DNA of 11,248 nt from CAZEXD01 sp964516865 (GTDB lineage: Bacteria; Patescibacteriota; Minisyncoccia; Minisyncoccales; Staskawiczbacteraceae). Location of the stretch: NCBI GenBank assembly GCA_964516865.1, contig CAZEXD010000023.1, positions 1-11,248 on the forward strand, read 5' to 3'. This document shows, one piece after another, positions 11,185-11,248 of the stretch (positions are counted from its first letter, which is position 1; each line of letters begins with the position of its first letter). The notes under the pieces are model-generated. The model worked only from the letters and a program-made list of their open reading frames with translations, did no database searches and had not been told where the DNA came from. A program made the position numbers and the translations under genes.

Positions 11185-11248
11185 ATAAACTTGTTTTCCC
11201 TCAATGTTATATATTTCCATATTAAATATTTTGTTATCAATGTTAGAA

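Noticed and set aside
11201..11245. TCAATGTTA repeated at 11201-11209 and 11237-11245
   Set aside because: Two nine-base copies in AT-rich DNA at the window edge; no further copies are visible and chance is likely.

Overview
The window looks like a chromosomal segment of a low-GC bacterium of the Candidate Phyla Radiation (Patescibacteria, probably a Parcubacteria-type lineage). This is inferred from protein style rather than from a marker gene. The signs are short intergenic runs of AAAGACC-type repeats, few Shine-Dalgarno sequences, a short RsmI, a Gmad2/GerMN lipoprotein-like protein whose N-terminal Cys motif I associate with this group, a CxxC...CxxC mini zinc protein, and a DUF5652-like membrane protein. 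TGA acts as a stop, so the standard bacterial code fits.

Layout. 1-410: a tRNA-Asn(GTT) gene on the minus strand, flanked by two partial copies of the same tRNA and by two terminator hairpins. 551-946: a single-domain cupin with a terminator. 1112-1270: a lysine-rich 52-residue small protein. 1334-2014: rsmI, with its own promoter and a palindromic terminator shared with a convergent mini zinc protein (2053-2241, minus). 2242-2567: no gene, but two long hairpins each followed by the same sequence block. 2568-3515: a membrane-anchored Gmad2+GerMN protein. 3622-4761: tgt. 4824-5638: an unknown gene of about 270 codons broken by four frame changes. 5748-5864: a 38-residue protein with nine cysteines between a promoter and a terminator. 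5963-6631: an HD-domain phosphohydrolase. 6633-6796: the N-terminal stub of a SpoU/TrmH methyltransferase, directly followed by a four-helix membrane protein that has lost its normal start. 7232-7507: a DUF5652-like protein. 7614-8123: a nitroreductase.

8124-8462 has no gene but is dense in structure: a long imperfect hairpin, a consensus promoter (TTGACA-17-TATACT), a terminator hairpin lying on the predicted transcription start, and a three-way-junction fold of about 135 nt. It leads directly into an iron-sulfur assembly operon, iscR-like (Rrf2)-iscS-iscU (8463-10426), whose genes are 1 bp apart or overlapping. This is the clearest functional unit: a Cys-containing Rrf2 regulator, a cysteine desulfurase supplying sulfur, and an IscU scaffold. 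The structured leader is a good candidate for an undescribed regulatory RNA.

10427-11184 differs from everything else: higher GC, GC-rich third codon positions, a perfect consensus promoter (TTGACA-17-TATAAT), one possible and one convincing small ORF, several strong hairpins and a strong terminator. It resembles a compact stand-alone unit of unknown function, possibly acquired or an expressed structured RNA with small proteins.

The best candidates for something new are the isc leader (8138-8460), the GC-rich unit (10467-11184) and the tandem hairpin block (2271-2425).
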